The position numbers and the translations under genes were made by a program. A model generated the notes under the pieces. The model made no database searches and had not been told where the DNA came from. It worked only from the letters and a program-made list of their open reading frames with translations. A stretch of 64,000 nucleotides of DNA from Alphaproteobacteria bacterium. Its GTDB lineage: Bacteria; Pseudomonadota; Alphaproteobacteria; UBA8366; Aestuariispiraceae. The DNA lies in NCBI GenBank assembly GCA_033344895.1, contig JAWPMN010000001.1, positions 3,108,001 through 3,172,000 on the forward strand, read 5' to 3'. Below are positions 43,526-53,544 of this stretch, piece by piece; within the stretch, counting starts at the first letter, position 1; each line of letters begins with the position of its first letter.

Positions 43526-44772
43526 ACGATACGGTGCTGAAACCGACTGATATTCCCTATGATGTGGAGGCCTACCGCGCCGACTTCCCGATCCTGTCGG
43601 AAACGGTGCATGGCAAGCCGCTGGTCTATCTGGACAACGGTGCGTCGGCGCAGAAGCCGAAGGCGGTGATCGACGCCATGCGCGGTGCATTTGAACATTG
43701 CTACGCCAATGTTCATCGCGGCGCCTACGATTTCTCCGAACGCACGACAGCTGCCTATGAAGGGGCGCGTGAAACGGTTCGGGCTTTCCTGAATGCCAAA
43801 AGCGAGCGGGAAATTGTCTTTGCCAAGAACACGACGGAGGCGATCAATCTGGTGGCCCATTCCTTCGGCCGCGGGCTGCTGAAGGCCGGTGACGCCGTCG
43901 TGATTTCGGAGATGGAGCATCACTCCAACATCGTGCCCTGGCAGATGCTGCGCGATGAGAAGGGGATCGAACTGCGTTTCGCGCCGATTTCCGACGAGGG
44001 CGAACTCCTGATGGACCGCTTCGCGGAACTCTTGGACGAGAAGGTGAAGCTGGTTGCGATCACGCATGTCTCCAACGTACTCGGCACGATCACGCCGGCG
44101 GAGAAGATCGTCGACATGGCCCATGCGGTCGGCGCCAAGGTGCTGTTCGACGGCAGCCAGTCGGTCATGCATATGCCGATCGACGTTCAGGCGATGGACT
44201 GCGACTTCTACGTCTTCACCGGTCACAAGATCTATGGCCCGACCGGGATCGGTGTTCTGTACGGCAAGGAAGCCCTGTTGGACGCCATGCCGCCCTTCCT
44301 TGGCGGTGGCGACATGATTTCCTCCGTTACACTGGAGAAGTCGACCTGGGCGGAATTGCCGGCGAAGTTCGAAGCGGGGACGCCGCCGATCGTCGAGGCG
44401 ATCGGCCTTGGGGCGGCCATCGACTATCTCACCGGTATCGGGCTGGAGCGGATCGCCGCGCATGAACGGGACCTGCTGTCTTATGCCATGCAGCGCCTTG
44501 CGGCGGTCGACAACCTTCGGGTCATCGGTACGGCACCGCACAAGACGGCCGTGATCTCCTTCGCGATGGGGGAGGCCCATCCCCATGACATCGCCACGAT
44601 TATCGATCAGCAGGGCGTCGCCGTGCGCGCCGGGCACCATTGCGCCGAACCGCTGATGCACCGCATGGGGGTGGTCGGCACCGCCCGTGCCTCCATGGGC
44701 CTGTACAACACCCGCGCCGAAATCGACCGACTGGGCGAGGCGCTGGACAAGGTGAATGCGATTTTCGGGTAA
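43522..44772 (+). CDS. sufS: Cysteine desulfurase SufS
   Basis: 416-aa group II cysteine desulfurase. The PLP lysine is in VFTGHKIYGPTGIG and the catalytic cysteine in RAGHHCAEPLMHRMG. YLDNGASAQKPKAVID near the N-terminus is typical of SufS. Starts by overlapping sufD. Supplies persulfide to the SufBCD scaffold, usually through SufE or SufU; neither is seen nearby. Confidence 0.96.
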   Translation: MNDTVLKPTDIPYDVEAYRADFPILSETVHGKPLVYLDNGASAQKPKAVIDAMRGAFEHCYANVHRGAYDFSERTTAAYEGARETVRAFLNAKSEREIVFAKNTTEAINLVAHSFGRGLLKAGDAVVISEMEHHSNIVPWQMLRDEKGIELRFAPISDEGELLMDRFAELLDEKVKLVAITHVSNVLGTITPAEKIVDMAHAVGAKVLFDGSQSVMHMPIDVQAMDCDFYVFTGHKIYGPTGIGVLYGKEALLDAMPPFLGGGDMISSVTLEKSTWAELPAKFEAGTPPIVEAIGLGAAIDYLTGIGLERIAAHERDLLSYAMQRLAAVDNLRVIGTAPHKTAVISFAMGEAHPHDIATIIDQQGVAVRAGHHCAEPLMHRMGVVGTARASMGLYNTRAEIDRLGEALDKVNAIFG

Positions 44773-44785
44773 GGACGAGACCGAG

Positions 44786-45250
44786 ATGGACGACGGACGC
44801 GACGACAGAGACTACCTGACCGCCGAGAACGAGCCGCAAAGCGGCGCGGATCTGGTGCATCCCTATATGGGCATGTTCGGCGACGGCCCCGCCGCTGAGG
44901 AAGGCATGCAGGCTCTCGCCGGTCAGCCGCTGGCGGAAGGTGCTGGAACGGCCTCGCCGGAGACGGTGGAAGCGGCCTTGCGCACGGTTCACGATCCGGA
45001 AATCCCGGTGAATATCTATGACCTGGGTCTGATCTACTCCTGTGAGGTCGATGCCAAGGGCGATTGCGACATCCTGATGACCCTGACAGCCCCGGCCTGT
45101 CCGGTCGCGGGCGAGATGCCGCAGCAGGTCGCGGATGCGGTGGCGGCGGTCGAAGGCATCGGCGTGGTTACGGTGACGCTGACCTGGTCCCCGCCCTGGC
45201 GTCCGGACATGATGTCCGAAGATGCCAAGCTGGCTCTGGATTTATTCTAG
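44786..45250 (+). CDS. sufT: SUF system DUF59 (MIP18-like) protein SufT
   Basis: 154-aa protein with an acidic, variable N-terminus and a DUF59 domain (about 60-150): VHDPEIPVNIYDLGLIY and LTAPACPVAGEMP with the conserved Cys. The domain helps deliver Fe-S clusters to targets. Start at 44786 follows AAGGACGAGA, 13 bp after sufS. Confidence 0.92.
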   Translation: MDDGRDDRDYLTAENEPQSGADLVHPYMGMFGDGPAAEEGMQALAGQPLAEGAGTASPETVEAALRTVHDPEIPVNIYDLGLIYSCEVDAKGDCDILMTLTAPACPVAGEMPQQVADAVAAVEGIGVVTVTLTWSPPWRPDMMSEDAKLALDLF

Positions 45251-45299
45251 AACCATTCCGATATAGAGTAGCCGACGGAAACGCCGAAAGAGGTCCCTG

Positions 45300-45647
45300 A
45301 TGTTCGATCCGAGCAAACCCATCGTTAGCCTGACAGACGCCGCCGCGGATCGCGTCCGCTCGCTGATGAGCAAGGCGGGCGACGGCGTGATCGGCCTGCG
45401 TATCGGTGTCTCTTCCAAAGGCTGCTCCGGCCTGTCCTATGTCGTTGAATATGCCAAGGACAAGAAGCAGTTCGAAGAGGAAGTGGACGTCGAGGGCGCC
45501 CGTATCCTGATCGATCCGGCCGCAACCATGTTCCTGATCGGTGCCGAGATCGATTATGAGGAGAGCCGCCTGCAATCCGGCTTCACCTTCAAGAACCCGA
45601 ACGAGACGGCCCGTTGCGGCTGCGGCGAAAGCTTCTCGGTTTCCTGA
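45300..45647 (+). CDS. sufA: A-type Fe-S carrier (SufA/IscA family)
   Basis: 115-aa carrier protein. The three conserved cysteines are Cys42 (SSKGCSGLSY), Cys106 and Cys108 (CGCGESF). It accepts clusters from the SUF scaffold and passes them on. Ends the suf operon, 49 bp after sufT, with AGAGG before the start. Confidence 0.95.
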   Translation: MFDPSKPIVSLTDAAADRVRSLMSKAGDGVIGLRIGVSSKGCSGLSYVVEYAKDKKQFEEEVDVEGARILIDPAATMFLIGAEIDYEESRLQSGFTFKNPNETARCGCGESFSVS

Positions 45648-45659
45648 TCCGGCAAATCC

Positions 45660-46916
45660 CTATTCGGTGACCGCCTGCCGGCAATGCGTCTCGCGCAGGA
45701 TGATGGTTGCCAGCAAACCTATTCCATAGGCGACCAGCAGCGCGCTGAACGCCGCTTGGTATCCTGCGGCGTCATAGACCGGCGCGCCGTTCACCATCGT
45801 GCCGTCCCAGTTCTGATCCAGAATGACACCCAGCAGCGGCTGGAACAGGGCGCCGGATCCCACGACGAACATGTTGACGAAACCGAGGCCCGCGCCGGCA
45901 CGGCTGGGTCGATTGGTCTCCCGCACGCAGGTGAAGGTCAGGATCATCGTGCAGCCGCCGATCCCGTTCAGGACGAACAGGGTCCGTATCGCCCAGGGCG
46001 ACAGGTCCGGCGTGAAGATCATCGCCGCCATGGCCGTGCCACTGAGGGCGAAGCCGCCATAGATCAGTGGCTTGCGGCGCCCGATCTTTTCCGTTGCCAA
46101 CCCGATCATCGGTCCGACCACCGCCCATCCGACGAAGATCAGCGAGGCGGATCCCGCGGCATCGGCGGGGGAGAAACCGTGCACCTGAATGAGCCAGGGC
46201 ACGGCCCACAGGCCGGCGAAGGCCAGCATCGGGGCGGTCAGGGTGAACCCGATGATCGCGCAGCACCAACTGTCACGCCGGGCGAGTACGTCCCGGAAAG
46301 CCCCTTTGGATGCGCCGTTCGCGGCCGCCTTGCGTTCGGACGGGATCTCCTCCACGACCAGGAAGATCAGCACGGCGAGAACGGCCCCGACAATCCCGAT
46401 GCCGATCACGGTCTCGCGCCAGCCGGTCGCTTCGACCACGAGACTCAGCGGTGCCTGTCCGGCGATGGCGCCGCTCATCCCGACACTTTGAAGAATCCCG
46501 ATCAGGAGGCTGAAGCGCTGGGGCGGGAACCAGGTTGCCGCGATCGACATCGTGCCGACATAGCCGAAGGCGACCGCCGCGCCGATCATCGTCCGGCCGA
46601 CGGCGGCAGGTGTGATTGACTCGGCGAGCGCGAAGACAAGGCTGCCGACGAGACACAGGGCCATTGCGCCGCTCAGGAGTCGGCGCGGGCCGAACCGATC
46701 CATCAGCACGCCGATCGGCATCTGCATCCCGGCATAGGCATAGAAGTAGAAGGCGCTCATCGCGCCGAGGGCCCCGGCCTGAACCTGAAACGCCCGCATC
46801 AGGTCGTCCGTCATGACGCTGGGGGCAACCCGCTGCAGGAAGGCATAGCCGAAGCAGGCGCATCCCAGTAGGAAGGCGGCCCAGGCGCGCAGGGAAGGGG
46901 AGGATGCCGTGGTCAT
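45660..46916 (-). CDS. MFS transporter
   Basis: 418-aa major facilitator permease with twelve predicted helices. The loop-2/3 signature reads GVLMDRFGPRRLL. The N-terminal AFLLGCACFGYAFLQRVAPS resembles MFS anion or sugar-acid carriers (ACS-like), but substrate is unknown. Convergent with sufA. Confidence 0.88.
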   Translation of the reverse strand: MTTASSPSLRAWAAFLLGCACFGYAFLQRVAPSVMTDDLMRAFQVQAGALGAMSAFYFYAYAGMQMPIGVLMDRFGPRRLLSGAMALCLVGSLVFALAESITPAAVGRTMIGAAVAFGYVGTMSIAATWFPPQRFSLLIGILQSVGMSGAIAGQAPLSLVVEATGWRETVIGIGIVGAVLAVLIFLVVEEIPSERKAAANGASKGAFRDVLARRDSWCCAIIGFTLTAPMLAFAGLWAVPWLIQVHGFSPADAAGSASLIFVGWAVVGPMIGLATEKIGRRKPLIYGGFALSGTAMAAMIFTPDLSPWAIRTLFVLNGIGGCTMILTFTCVRETNRPSRAGAGLGFVNMFVVGSGALFQPLLGVILDQNWDGTMVNGAPVYDAAGYQAAFSALLVAYGIGLLATIILRETHCRQAVTE

Positions 46917-47017
46917 GCACCGCTGTTACGACATCGCCGGGCCGGTTGAAAGTCTCGCCAACTGCTTGAGGCCGCACGGCCCGTCACAATTATGCGGATC
47001 ATTCGGCAAAGATCGCG

Positions 47018-47980
47018 CTAGGCAGTGAAGATCGAGCGGCAGGTCCATCCGAGATAGGCCGCATAGCCGACCAGAAGGGCGCCCCCTTCCAGACGACAGA
47101 GCCGCCCGCCGGTCAGCGCGAAGCCAAGCATCGCAAGGGTGGCCGCGATCATGACCCAGATGTCGATCCGTGCAATCTCCACCGGGATTTCCAATGGGTG
47201 GACGATGGCGGTGACACCCAGAATGCCCAGCGTGTTAAAGAGGTTGCTGCCCAGAATGTTGCCAAGCGCGAGGTCCGTCTGACGTCGGACGGCCGCGACG
47301 ATGGAAGCTGACAACTCGGGAAGGGACGTGCCGACCGCGACGATCGTCAACCCGATCAGCGTCTGCGAAAGCCCGGCGGATTCCGCCAGGTCGATGGCGC
47401 CCGATACCAGCATCTTGGCGCCGACAAGCGTCAGGACCAGCCCGAAGAAGGCGAGCCCGATTGCGACGGACAGGCGCTCAGGGCCGGGCTCCGCAATTTC
47501 GGATTCTGCCCTGTGCAGGTCATAGGCCGCATCCTGGACGCGCCGCTCGCGGGAGATCGTGTAGGTCAGATAGAGGCCCAGCAACAGGATCAGGCCGATC
47601 CCGTAGGGCCGATCCGCAAAGCCGACCAGAACGATGCCGAGACAGGCCGCGGTCGCAATGCATAGGGCGAGGCCATCCCGCAGGATTGCGTCGCGCGATG
47701 TGACGATGGGGACGATCACGGCCGTCAGTCCCAGGATCAGGAGAATGTTGGCGATATTGCTTCCGACCACGTTCCCGACCGCGATCCCGGGCGAACCGGC
47801 GAAGGCCGCCGCCACGCTGGTCACCAACTCCGGTGCGGAGGTGCCGAACCCGACAAGGGTCAGTCCGATCAGCAGGGGGGAAACGCCCAATCGGCGCGCT
47901 GTGGAGGCGGAACCGCGCACCAAAGCCTCTCCGCCTACGAAGAGGCAGACCAGACCGGCAACGATCAGAAGATAATCCAT
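47018..47980 (-). CDS. Ca2+/cation antiporter (CaCA family), second copy
   Basis: 320-aa antiporter closely like the one at 3342-4301. Alpha-repeat motifs GFGTSAPEL and AVGTSLPEL are present with GNVVGSNIANILLILG and GNILGSNLFNTLGILG. It differs from its paralogue in the central loop (RERRVQDAAYDLHRAE). It probably moves Ca2+ or Na+ out of the cell. Confidence 0.87.
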   Translation of the reverse strand: MDYLLIVAGLVCLFVGGEALVRGSASTARRLGVSPLLIGLTLVGFGTSAPELVTSVAAAFAGSPGIAVGNVVGSNIANILLILGLTAVIVPIVTSRDAILRDGLALCIATAACLGIVLVGFADRPYGIGLILLLGLYLTYTISRERRVQDAAYDLHRAESEIAEPGPERLSVAIGLAFFGLVLTLVGAKMLVSGAIDLAESAGLSQTLIGLTIVAVGTSLPELSASIVAAVRRQTDLALGNILGSNLFNTLGILGVTAIVHPLEIPVEIARIDIWVMIAATLAMLGFALTGGRLCRLEGGALLVGYAAYLGWTCRSIFTA

Positions 47981-48146
47981 GGGAGGGCCTTCACATCCGG
48001 CGCGGCCCGGTGCCGCGCATGACCGACGCGGATATCGGTCGTCCTCGTCCGGTTACAAGCCTGTCACCTTAACCCGGATCAAATATATCCGCCCCAGGGA
48101 ATTTTGCGATTGCGCCTGACCGCGGAAACTGTTGCCGGGTCTTTCC

Positions 48147-48578
48147 TTACGTGGAAGATTTTGAGGATAGCTGCGATAGGATTCTGTCCAGGGCCTTGCG
48201 GTCCTCGGCTGACAGATCGGCCAGCAATGCGCTCTCGAAGGCCAGTGCGTCCGGCACAATCCGCTCATACAAGGCGCGGCCTTCCTGGGTCAGGGCCACG
48301 GCGATCAGGCGGCGGTCCCGGTCGGACGAGGATTTTCGGACCAGGCCGGCCGCCTCCAGGCGCTGCAGCGCACGGGTCACCCGATACTTCTCGAGACTGA
48401 CGCGGTCATGGATGTCGCGGACCGACAAGCCGTCGCGGTTGCCACCCAGATGCGCGAGGACCCGCCATTCGGCCTGACCGATGCCCTTCGGACCGTAAAC
48501 CCGCGACAGGTCGCGCCCGACCCGGTCGGCGAGAACCGACAGCCGGTAGGGCAGAAACCTGTCGAGATCGAGGGGCAT
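48147..48578 (-). CDS. MarR family regulator, divergent from hmgA
   Basis: About 143-aa winged-helix regulator with YGPKGIGQAEWRVLAHLGG, recognition region RDIHDRVSLEKYRVTRALQR, and wing KSSSDRDRRLIAVAL. The start is uncertain: ATGs at 48593 and 48578 are possible; 48578 (MPLDLDRFLP) is preferred because the upstream 20-bp palindrome covers the other candidates. Likely represses hmgA and itself until a homogentisate-pathway intermediate binds. Confidence 0.83.
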   Translation of the reverse strand: MPLDLDRFLPYRLSVLADRVGRDLSRVYGPKGIGQAEWRVLAHLGGNRDGLSVRDIHDRVSLEKYRVTRALQRLEAAGLVRKSSSDRDRRLIAVALTQEGRALYERIVPDALAFESALLADLSAEDRKALDRILSQLSSKSST

Positions 48579-48592
48579 CGCATCTATTGACA

Positions 48593-48612
48593 TTCGTTGC
48601 ATTTGCAATGAA
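48593..48612. promoter_or_regulatory. Palindromic operator between the MarR gene and hmgA
   Basis: Arms TTCGTTGCA and TGCAATGAA separated by TT; 8 of 9 positions complementary. It lies directly at the MarR gene start and 57 bp before hmgA, an expected place for a MarR dimer to control both genes. Confidence 0.6.
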
Positions 48613-48668
48613 ATCTATGCCGTGAACCTGTCGGGTAGGTCAACCCGCATGAAGGAAGGGGTTTTCGA

Positions 48669-49970
48669 ATGGCCGGCAAGACGGACATGTTGAGCGGTTT
48701 CGGGAACGAGTTCGAATCCGAGGCGGTGGCAGGCGCTTTGCCGCAGGGGCGCAACAATCCGCAGCGCTGCCCGTTCGATCTCTATGCGGAACAACTGTCC
48801 GGTACGGCGTTCACGGCGCCGAATGCAGAGAACCGGCGAACCTGGCTGTACCGGTTGCGGCCAAGCGTCCGGCATTCCGGCCGCTTCTCGCGATACGATG
48901 CGCCTTACTGGAAATCCGCACCGCATCGACCCGAACATGACCTGCCGCTGGGCCCTTATCGCTGGAATCCCGTCGGGCGAAATTCGGAACCCCAGGACTT
49001 CGTGGATGCAATGCGGACCATGACGACGGCGGGGGATGCTGCGGCTCTCACCGGCATGGCCGCCCATGTCTTTGCGGCGGACCGGTCGATGGAAGACCGC
49101 TGTCTGATCAACGCCGATGCCGAAATGCTGATTGCCCCGTGGCACGGCCGTATGGAGATCGTGGCCGAGACGGGGCGGTTCGAGATCGCACCGTTGGAAA
49201 TCGCAATTCTGCCCCGGGGCATGGCGTTCCAGGTGCGTCTGCCCGATGGTGCCGCCAGCGGGTATGTGCTGGAAAACTATGGTGCCCTTTTGCGTCTGCC
49301 CGACCGCGGTCCGATCGGGGCGAACGGCCTTGCCAATCCGCGTGACTTCAGGTCGCCGACCGCCTGGTTCGAAGATCGGGAAGCGCCGATGGAGTTGATC
49401 ATGAAATGGGGGGGATCGCTGCACGTCGCGGAAATCCCGCAAAGCCCGTTCGATGTCGTCGCCTGGCACGGCAATTACGTGCCGGTGGCATATGACCTGA
49501 GGCGGTTCAACACGATGGGATCGATTTCCTTCGACCATCCCGACCCGTCGATCTTCACCGTTCTGACCTCTCCATCGGAAGTCCCCGGCACCGCGAATAT
49601 CGACTTCGTGATCTTTCCGGAGCGTTGGTTGGTGGCCGAGGACACGTTCCGTCCCCCTTGGTATCACCGCAATGTCATGTCGGAATTCATGGGCAATTTG
49701 TGCGGTGCCTATGATGCGAAGCCCAACGGCTTCCCGCCGGGCGCCATGAGCCTGCACAACTGCATGATTCCTCACGGACCGGATGCCGGCGCCTTCAAGG
49801 CGGCCAGCACCGCCGATCTGAAGCCGCAGAAGCTGTCGGACACCATGGCCTTCATGTTCGAGACCCGATATCCGCAGTTTCCGACCCGTTTTGCGGCCGA
49901 AGATGCGCCGCCGCAGACGGACTACGCCGAATGCTGGGCCGGGATCGAAAAACTGTTCCCGGGTAGGTGA
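48669..49970 (+). CDS. hmgA: Homogentisate 1,2-dioxygenase
   Basis: 433-aa non-haem iron ring-cleaving enzyme of tyrosine and phenylalanine catabolism, forming maleylacetoacetate. It begins [21 protein letters not shown] style and has the iron-site region [20 protein letters not shown] and [23 protein letters not shown] precedes the start. No hppD or maiA neighbour is in the window. Confidence 0.95.
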   Translation: MAGKTDMLSGFGNEFESEAVAGALPQGRNNPQRCPFDLYAEQLSGTAFTAPNAENRRTWLYRLRPSVRHSGRFSRYDAPYWKSAPHRPEHDLPLGPYRWNPVGRNSEPQDFVDAMRTMTTAGDAAALTGMAAHVFAADRSMEDRCLINADAEMLIAPWHGRMEIVAETGRFEIAPLEIAILPRGMAFQVRLPDGAASGYVLENYGALLRLPDRGPIGANGLANPRDFRSPTAWFEDREAPMELIMKWGGSLHVAEIPQSPFDVVAWHGNYVPVAYDLRRFNTMGSISFDHPDPSIFTVLTSPSEVPGTANIDFVIFPERWLVAEDTFRPPWYHRNVMSEFMGNLCGAYDAKPNGFPPGAMSLHNCMIPHGPDAGAFKAASTADLKPQKLSDTMAFMFETRYPQFPTRFAAEDAPPQTDYAECWAGIEKLFPGR

Positions 49971-49971
49971 C

Positions 49972-50364
49972 TCAGACCAGGGCCAGAACCACGCTCTGTA
50001 AGACCAGAACACCCAACCAGTGCAGGCCGTCGATCACCGTCAGCGCCGGCTTGTGACCCTGGAAGCTGTGATTGATTGTCATGGTCGTCATGACGATGCC
50101 GATCCAGAGCAGCAGTCCGAGGGCGATTGTCGGGCCCATCCCGCTTTCCGCGCCTGCCAGGATCGACAGCGTCGCGGCCAGGACAAACTGCCCGATGGCG
50201 GCAACGACAAAGGGCAGGATGGATTTCCGTTTCTCGATCTCTTCCTTCGTGGTCTCCAGGGCGGCCATCCAGCGGGTGCCCAGAACCGTGTAATAGACCG
50301 CGCCGAATACGTAGCCGGCGATGCCGGCTGCCAGCACGCCCAACCAGTCGATTGATCCGATCAT
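49972..50364 (-). CDS. DUF1761 membrane protein
   Basis: 130-aa protein with four predicted helices. The N-terminal AAGIAGYVFGAVYYTVLG and ALTVIDGLHWLGVLVLQS near the C-terminus match DUF1761, a family of unknown function. Convergent with hmgA, one base apart. Confidence 0.8.
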   Translation of the reverse strand: MIGSIDWLGVLAAGIAGYVFGAVYYTVLGTRWMAALETTKEEIEKRKSILPFVVAAIGQFVLAATLSILAGAESGMGPTIALGLLLWIGIVMTTMTINHSFQGHKPALTVIDGLHWLGVLVLQSVVLALV

Positions 50365-50501
50365 TTTCCGATTTCCCCCACGAATTTGTCTTTCCGCGAC
50401 TATCCGCCAACACCGTAGTGCGGTCCAGCTTGACGAGGGGTTTATGATATCCCAAACGGGCTCGTCCCGGTTTTTCCATGACCGAATGGGGAGGACTAGC
50501 G

Positions 50502-52199
50502 ATGAGCGACCAACAGACTTTCGATTACATCATTGTCGGCGCGGGGTCGGCCGGTTGCGTGCTGGCGGCACGCCTGACGGAAGACCCGGAGACACGGGTT
50601 CTGCTGATCGAGGCGGGGGGCAGCGATTCCTCCATCTTCATTCAGATGCCGACCGCTCTGTCCATTCCGATGAACATGAAGAAATTCAACTGGTTCTTCG
50701 AGAGCCAGCCGGAACCGGGCATGGACAATCGCCGCATGCACACCCCGCGCGGCAAGGTGCTGGGCGGATCGTCGTCGATCAATGGTATGGTCTATGTTCG
50801 TGGCCATGCCTGCGACTTCGACGAATGGGAGGAGCATGGCGCGAAGGGCTGGGCCTACCGGAACTGTCTGCCCTATTTCCGCCGGGCGGAAACCTGGAAG
50901 GATCCGGACGGTCGGGACGCCGATGAATACCGCGGTGGCGACGGTCCGCTGGGGACCTGCAACGGCAATGAAATGCAGAACCCGCTCTACAAGGCGTGGA
51001 TCGATGCCGGTGAGCAGGCCGGTTATGGCGTTACGGAAGACTATAACGGCCACCGTCAGGAAGGGTTCGGCCGGATGCATATGACCGTGAAGGACGGTGT
51101 GCGCTGGTCGACATCGAATGCCTATCTGAAGCCGGCCCGCAGCCGGTCCAACCTGACGGTCGTAACCGGGGCACTTACACACAAGGTCCTGCTGGAAGGC
51201 AAGAAGGCGGTCGGTGTGCGATACGAGGTCGGCGGTCGGATTGTCGATGCGACGGCAGTGCGGGAGGTCATCCTGTCCGCCGGTTCGGTCGGCTCTCCAC
51301 AATTGCTGCAACTGTCCGGAATCGGGCCTGCCGATGTTCTGAAGTCGGCCGGTGTCGAGGTCGTCCATGACCTGCCGGGTGTCGGCAGCAACCTGCAGGA
51401 TCACCTGGAAGTCTATTTCCAGTTCCGCAGCACGCAGCCGATTACGCTGAACGGCAAGCTGGATCTGTTCAGCAAGTTCCTGATCGGTGCGCGCTGGTTC
51501 TTCTTCAAGTCGGGTCTGGGTGCGACCAATCACTTCGAGAGCTGCGCCTTCATCCGTTCAAAGGCTGGCCTGAAATGGCCGGATATCCAGTACCATTTTC
51601 TGCCCGCCGCCATGCGGTATGATGGCAATGCGGCCTTTGACGGACACGGGTTCCAGGTGCATGTCGGACCGAACAAGCCCAAGAGCCGAGGCCATATTCA
51701 CATCAATTCCGCCGATCCGGCGGCGAAGCCTTCCATCCTGTTCAACTACATGACGGAACAGGAGGACATCGAAGCCTTCCGTGCCTGCATTCGACTGACC
51801 CGCGAGATCATGGCGCAGCCCGCAATGGATCCCTATCGCGGTCCGGAAATCCAGCCAGGCGAGGACATTCGGGACGACGAAGCGATCGACGCCTGGGTGC
51901 GCCAGAACGCCGAAAGTGCCTATCACCCGTCCTGTACCTGCAAGATCGGGGCGGACGACGATCCGATGGCGGTCCTGGATCCCGAATGCCGCGTGCGTGG
52001 TATCGGCAATCTGCGCGTTGTCGACAGTTCGGTGTTTCCGACGATCCCGAACGGCAACCTCAACGCCCCGACAATCATGGTCGGGGAGAAGGCATCCGAC
52101 ATCATCCGGGGACGCGATCCGCTGCCGGCGTCAAACGCGCCGGTCTGGATCGCTCCGGATTGGGAAACGAAGCAGCGCGAGGGTACGGCGGTGCGATAG
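50502..52199 (+). CDS. GMC family oxidoreductase (choline dehydrogenase-like)
   Basis: 565-aa FAD-dependent alcohol dehydrogenase. The FAD-binding start reads [21 protein letters not shown] signature 1 is [18 protein letters not shown] and signature 2 [16 protein letters not shown]. The catalytic His lies in [12 protein letters not shown] and the C-terminal [17 protein letters not shown] is typical. It is BetA-like, but no betB or betI accompanies it, so the alcohol substrate is uncertain. GGGGAGGAC precedes the ATG. Confidence 0.92.
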   Translation: MSDQQTFDYIIVGAGSAGCVLAARLTEDPETRVLLIEAGGSDSSIFIQMPTALSIPMNMKKFNWFFESQPEPGMDNRRMHTPRGKVLGGSSSINGMVYVRGHACDFDEWEEHGAKGWAYRNCLPYFRRAETWKDPDGRDADEYRGGDGPLGTCNGNEMQNPLYKAWIDAGEQAGYGVTEDYNGHRQEGFGRMHMTVKDGVRWSTSNAYLKPARSRSNLTVVTGALTHKVLLEGKKAVGVRYEVGGRIVDATAVREVILSAGSVGSPQLLQLSGIGPADVLKSAGVEVVHDLPGVGSNLQDHLEVYFQFRSTQPITLNGKLDLFSKFLIGARWFFFKSGLGATNHFESCAFIRSKAGLKWPDIQYHFLPAAMRYDGNAAFDGHGFQVHVGPNKPKSRGHIHINSADPAAKPSILFNYMTEQEDIEAFRACIRLTREIMAQPAMDPYRGPEIQPGEDIRDDEAIDAWVRQNAESAYHPSCTCKIGADDDPMAVLDPECRVRGIGNLRVVDSSVFPTIPNGNLNAPTIMVGEKASDIIRGRDPLPASNAPVWIAPDWETKQREGTAVR

Positions 52200-52212
52200 G
52201 TCCGCGCCGATC

Positions 52213-52755
52213 TCAAACCTCGGAGCAGGGGATCTGGGTAATGTCTTCCGGTTCCAGCGACGGGCGCGAGCTGTCGGTCGGCGAGATCTCGTAGAGGCTG
52301 ATCCCCAGGATATGATTGGGGTTGCCGTCATTGTCCGCCAATGGTGTCAGCATCCGTTCCGCACGTCGCGTGTCGAGGGCGGATAGACGCTCGCTGCTGG
52401 CACCATAGTGAATCAGCGGCACGCCGAGGATGTTGTCCCATCGCTCACGCATGACCGGATAGTCGGCATCCCCGACGACTTCCCGCATGGTCATGCCCTT
52501 GATGCTGCGGCCCCAGGCATTGTTGATCTCCTCCCCGGCCAGGCGGACGACATAATCGTCCCGCTCCGTCTCGAAGCGATAGATCCAGAGGAAGGGAAGC
52601 AGGCTTCGTACCGCCATTGGGTCGAAAGCGCTGCGTTTTGGGATCAGGGCATCGCCCCGCGCCTCCCGCCATGCCTGCAGGAAGACAAAGATCCGTGGGT
52701 CCGCGCCCGCCAGCCGCGCTTCCACAGAAGCGCCCAATGGAGCGATCTTGGTCAT
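52213..52755 (-). CDS. PAS_5 domain protein (first of tandem pair)
   Basis: 180-aa protein with a single PAS-like domain of the PAS_5 family common in alphaproteobacteria: FLQAWREARGDALIPKRSAF, VRSLLPFLWIYRFE, then YVVRLAGEEINNAWGRSIKG. No output domain is attached, so it may act as a stand-alone sensor. Paralogous to the next gene and probably a duplicate. Confidence 0.8.
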   Translation of the reverse strand: MTKIAPLGASVEARLAGADPRIFVFLQAWREARGDALIPKRSAFDPMAVRSLLPFLWIYRFETERDDYVVRLAGEEINNAWGRSIKGMTMREVVGDADYPVMRERWDNILGVPLIHYGASSERLSALDTRRAERMLTPLADNDGNPNHILGISLYEISPTDSSRPSLEPEDITQIPCSEV

Positions 52756-52836
52756 GCGGTACTGGTCTCCCGGACAAGCGGCTGCGCTATGTCCAACATA
52801 TTACAAGATTTGTAAATAGCGACGGGCCAAGTGCCG

Positions 52837-53388
52837 TTATTCAATGTCGGCACAATGGACCTGATATCCGTTCTGGAGGAGAATTTGAGGAGGGGTATCG
52901 TCCACATCACCGAACTGGTAAAGACTGATGCCCAGAACATGGTCCGGCCGGGCATCCACTGCGTCTTCGCCGATGATTGGCAGGACGAGGCGCTCCGCCG
53001 AATACAGGCGGTTCTCGAGAAGACGTTCCCCCTTGCCGTAGTGAATGAGCGGAGTGTTCAGGACCTTTCGCCAGATTTCCGTGACGACGATGTAATCCTG
53101 GTCGCCCAGGATCCGGCGTGCCTTATGGCCGGCAATGCTGTAGCCCCAGGAGCGGTTCACGTCCTCGCCTGCCAGCTTGCAGACAAAGTCGTCGGTTTCC
53201 GGGTCCAGCCGATACAGCCAGATCAATGGCAAGAGACGCGGAACACTCAGGGGGTCGAAGTCCCGCTTTCTCGGGACAATGCTTTCACCGCGCACGGATT
53301 TCCAGGCGTCGAGCAACTCCATGATCCGCGCGTCGGGGTCCGGAAGTTCGGATAGCTTCTGTTTCCGTGCTGTGACCTGCCCCGGCAT
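52837..53388 (-). CDS. PAS_5 domain protein (second of tandem pair)
   Basis: 183-aa PAS_5 protein similar throughout to its neighbour (LLDAWKSVRGESIVPRKRDF, LLPLIWLYRLDPETDDFVCK, LAGEDVNRSWGYSIAG). It ends VHCADIE. The shared architecture and orientation indicate tandem duplication. Both contain HYG motifs near the end (PLIHYG), which may be ligand residues. Confidence 0.8.
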   Translation of the reverse strand: MPGQVTARKQKLSELPDPDARIMELLDAWKSVRGESIVPRKRDFDPLSVPRLLPLIWLYRLDPETDDFVCKLAGEDVNRSWGYSIAGHKARRILGDQDYIVVTEIWRKVLNTPLIHYGKGERLLENRLYSAERLVLPIIGEDAVDARPDHVLGISLYQFGDVDDTPPQILLQNGYQVHCADIE

Positions 53389-53544
53389 TCCCGATCCTCA
53401 ATGCGATTGGGCGAACATTCGAGTTACCTTCAAACATGGATACCACGACCGATGACAATGTCATCAGACATTCCGAGGTTTCGACCCTTGGCGAAGGCGG
53501 GCCGTCGTGATCCACTTCGACGCGAACGGATCGGAGGGACTACG

